NCBI RefSeq assembly: GCF_905475395.1
Contig: NC_058337.1
Span: 115,128,368 to 115,192,367, forward strand
DNA length: 64,000 nucleotides
Reading direction: 5' to 3'
From: Chrysoperla carnea
Lineage: Eukaryota; Arthropoda; Insecta; Neuroptera; Chrysopidae
Part shown: in pieces, positions 61,506 to 64,000 of the stretch
Position numbering within the stretch: the stretch's first letter is position 1
Layout: each line of letters begins with the position of its first letter
Program-made: the position numbers and the translations under genes
The notes under the pieces: model-generated
Told to the model about the DNA's origin: nothing
Database searches by the model: none
Seen by the model: only the letters and a program-made list of their open reading frames with translations

Positions 61506-62534
61506 GTAAGTCGAAAATGTTAATGAAATTTTCATAATTGTGAATTTTAGAATTACGTATAATATAGAGGACAATTAGCATATTTTTAATGGTTTTTTAA
61601 ATGTACCTTTGCCTAACGCAAAACTGTCTTTAACGTATAGGGGCCCTTGTACGGCAATTTTTTGTATAGCAATCTTCAATCCGATTTTTTTGTGACCATG
61701 CTATTTTCGCCTTTTTTACACCCAAGCTTTACTTTGGCAATAGTTTTAGATATTAGGGAGCCCCTTGTGAATCATGGGCCCAGGACATTTGCTTACAGGG
61801 CCAATGGATAAAAGAGACTTGGTCTTATTCGCAGGTAGCTTCAAGTTCTTGCTTTATTGATCTTTATTTCATGCCAGCCCCCATCTGAAAAATTTTTACA
61901 ACTTACTATACACTATCTATGTTTGCATACGTTCCCAAGAGATTGAAGAAGAAGAAAATTCGTCAGCAACTTTCTACGTCGCCCCTTGGATCTCTGAAAT
62001 CGCGTTAATAAACAGTACCCTCTAGTGTAATCTACGTAATACCTTTTCATATGAAACCATAATTTAGAATACCATTGTAACAAACAAAAAACCAGTTTTT
62101 TGACCATTTAATGAGTTTTGCATATCACACAAGTGAGGTATTAGGTGATGTATGTATATTCTTTGTTGCGTGTTTCCGGTAAGTATATAGATGACCTATA
62201 GATGTTAACCGGAAATATAATAAAGTTTTTAAAATACACAATTTTATAGTTGGGAATATTATTATTATATTATGAAGCTAATAATTGTACATTACTGTTC
62301 TATTGTTACGGTATGATGTACCTGCAACCTAGTTATTGTACTAAACTTATCATCAGTTTTACCTTACCTACGTCTATGAGTAAATAATTCTAGTGTAAAA
62401 AAGTAATATACAGTGATTTGTGTTAAAAATTATTTTTATCCCAAAAAGTGATTTTATTGAAAGAAAAAATAGTGAAAAAATATTTTGGATTGTATATATT
62501 ATTATTAATTAATTAAATTAAATGTTGTAAAAAA
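61506..62534. other. Non-coding stretch, intron and/or promoter
   Basis: I see no coding exon here. The segment near 62410-62425 (ATACAGTGATTTGTG) resembles an arthropod initiator (TCAGT-like) about 120 bp before the next start codon, so a promoter is possible. Confidence 0.3.
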
Positions 62535-63796
62535 ATGAATAGTGCGATAAATCATTCAAGTACATTTTCGTTGGTAAATTTAGGAAAGTCTCTAAAGGTA
62601 TTTAATAAATTTTATTAAACTATTTTTATAAACATTTTTATATTTCGAGATAATTTTGGTTGAGGTAACGATCTTGGGATCAAATAGTTTCGAAATGTAT
62701 AAACAAAACAATCTACCGGCTCTTGAGCTGTTCTAGTTATCGCTCAGAGTATTATTTTTGTATTACTTAAAAAATCAAATTGAGCCTACCATGTCAACAA
62801 AATTTCGTTTTTTTTTTATGCATATATTTTTGGAAAACAAATTTAATTGTTTCACAAGTATAAATTTTATGATTTAAAATATCAACAAACACCTGTTTGA
62901 ATAATATTGCTTTCGTAAGAATAATTTATGAATTTAATTATTATTTTAAATGTTATATTTGTGGTTACTTTCCCATTTACAACAATTTTTTTAATTTAGA
63001 TATTTGAAAGCAATATCGTCCAGAAATCGAAACTAAAACCATTTAGACTTTGGGTTTGTTCAAATTAAAAAAGTGCGTCAAATTTTATGTGTGCCCAAAA
63101 AAGGGGTAAACTTTTTCTGCAGTTAGTAAGAGAAGGATAATGTTTGCACTCCACAAAAGTCGACGTGCAAATTTGGAACAAACGCTTTGATTCAAACTAA
63201 AAAAATTGCTTTTGGCCGTGTGGTGTAATTTAACTTTTGGGCAATAAAATTCGGGAACAAATTACTCAACTCCTTTTACTCACTTCTATAGTTCTATTGC
63301 ATACCTGTAATTTAAAATTTTTGTGGACCAGATATTAATTTTTTCCTTATAAATAATATCGTAAGGGCCGTTTCGCTTATGTGCTCATCATACAATATCA
63401 TGTTAAGATATCGAGACGTATTTTTTGTAAATTTTTTGTAACGATTCAGTAATCATTTTATTGAAAATAGGATTACAAAAAGTCACTTGAATTCTTACAA
63501 TACAAAACTAGCGATCATTCGTCTAGTCCGGTTTCTTCTAATTTCTTTGGAATATGATTTTCGCTTCTTCTGGGTAACAGTTCATTGATCATTTTAAGCT
63601 ATATTTAATCGGCAACCTGGCTAAAGTGAAATAAATTTTGTCTCTTATTATGATCTATTGTTTTAGTTATAATACAGAGTGCGCAAAAAATTATCATTTT
63701 TTTTAGGATGATGAATCAATTTCAGACTCGGAAGCCGATTTGAATTTTAGAAAAATTGTACCAAATTATGCCTCATTTATGATTTGGATTGTAAAC
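62535..63796 (+). CDS. Partial: 5' end of an unrecognised gene running off the right edge
   Basis: Exon 1 (62535-62597) reads MNSAINHSSTFSLVNLGKSL plus K and ends AAG/GTATTT. Exon 2 (63707-63796) follows a TTTTTTTTAG acceptor, reads DDESISDSEADLNFRKIVPN then YASFMIWIVN, and ends AAC/GTATGT. Both are phase 0, so they join cleanly into 51 codons. The hydrophobic end of exon 2 could begin a transmembrane segment after an acidic, serine-rich cytosolic N-terminus. The product cannot be named from this fragment. Confidence 0.4.
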
Positions 63797-64000
63797 GTAT
63801 GTATTATAATTTGTATTTGAACTCAACTAATAATATCCGACTCAAAAAGGGTAAATGACTTGGAAAAATGGACTCAGAACTTCGATTTTCATTATTAAAA
63901 AAAATCCTTATCATATTTGAATCAAACTCCACCCTATAGTTTTGTAGTATTGAGCATATTTACAGGGAGAAGGTATAGCTATCCCCTAAATATGCTCAGT
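63797..64000 (+). other. Probable intron at the right edge
   Basis: After the GTATGT donor at 63797 the remaining 204 bases show no acceptor-bounded open frame, so this is read as the start of the next intron. Confidence 0.35.

Overview
The window looks like chromosomal DNA from an insect. It is very AT-rich, with many short introns (about 60-100 nt) mixed with longer ones, GT-AG splice sites, mammal-like axonemal dynein genes, and introns full of small inverted-repeat transposons and a short TTAGG run (the insect telomere motif). I cannot name the species.

Layout. Positions 1-8891 hold no gene I can defend: a possible tRNA or SINE 3' end at the left edge, short direct repeats and palindromes, a decayed and internally deleted DDE transposase (about 6925-7270), and two near-consensus RFX X-boxes. 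Two very large minus-strand genes follow, head to tail. Gene A (8892-31906, 35 exons, 3988 codons before the stop) and gene B (32470-55052, 38 exons, about 3963 codons) both encode complete DNAH7-type axonemal inner-arm dynein heavy chains. Only 563 bp separate them. I rebuilt all exon junctions from splice sites and reading phase; both models keep frame from start to stop, except for one extra base in gene B inside the AAA1 module.

Right of the dyneins lie 1.9 kb of repeat-bearing intergenic DNA and then the plus-strand gene for mitochondrial elongation factor Ts (56927-58163, two exons). It converges on a small unrecognised minus-strand gene (58411-60242, two exons). The last 4 kb carry fragments that look coding but are unrecognised: a minus-strand 3' exon (60606-60757), a plus-strand exon with a strong donor (61146-61505), and the first two exons of a plus-strand gene that runs off the edge (62535-63796).

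The dynein pair is the main story: two single-headed dynein motors for cilia or sperm flagella, probably expressed in ciliated sensory neurons and testis. The most unusual signal is in gene A: one intron holds a cluster of three in-frame candidate microexons (9, 15 and 15 nt). Two of them, with their flanks, are clearly duplicates of each other; gene B lacks the cluster. Gene A also carries a 3'-partial exon duplication, three tandem 315-bp repeats with an inverted relative 42 kb away in gene B, and several MITE-like inverted-repeat elements.
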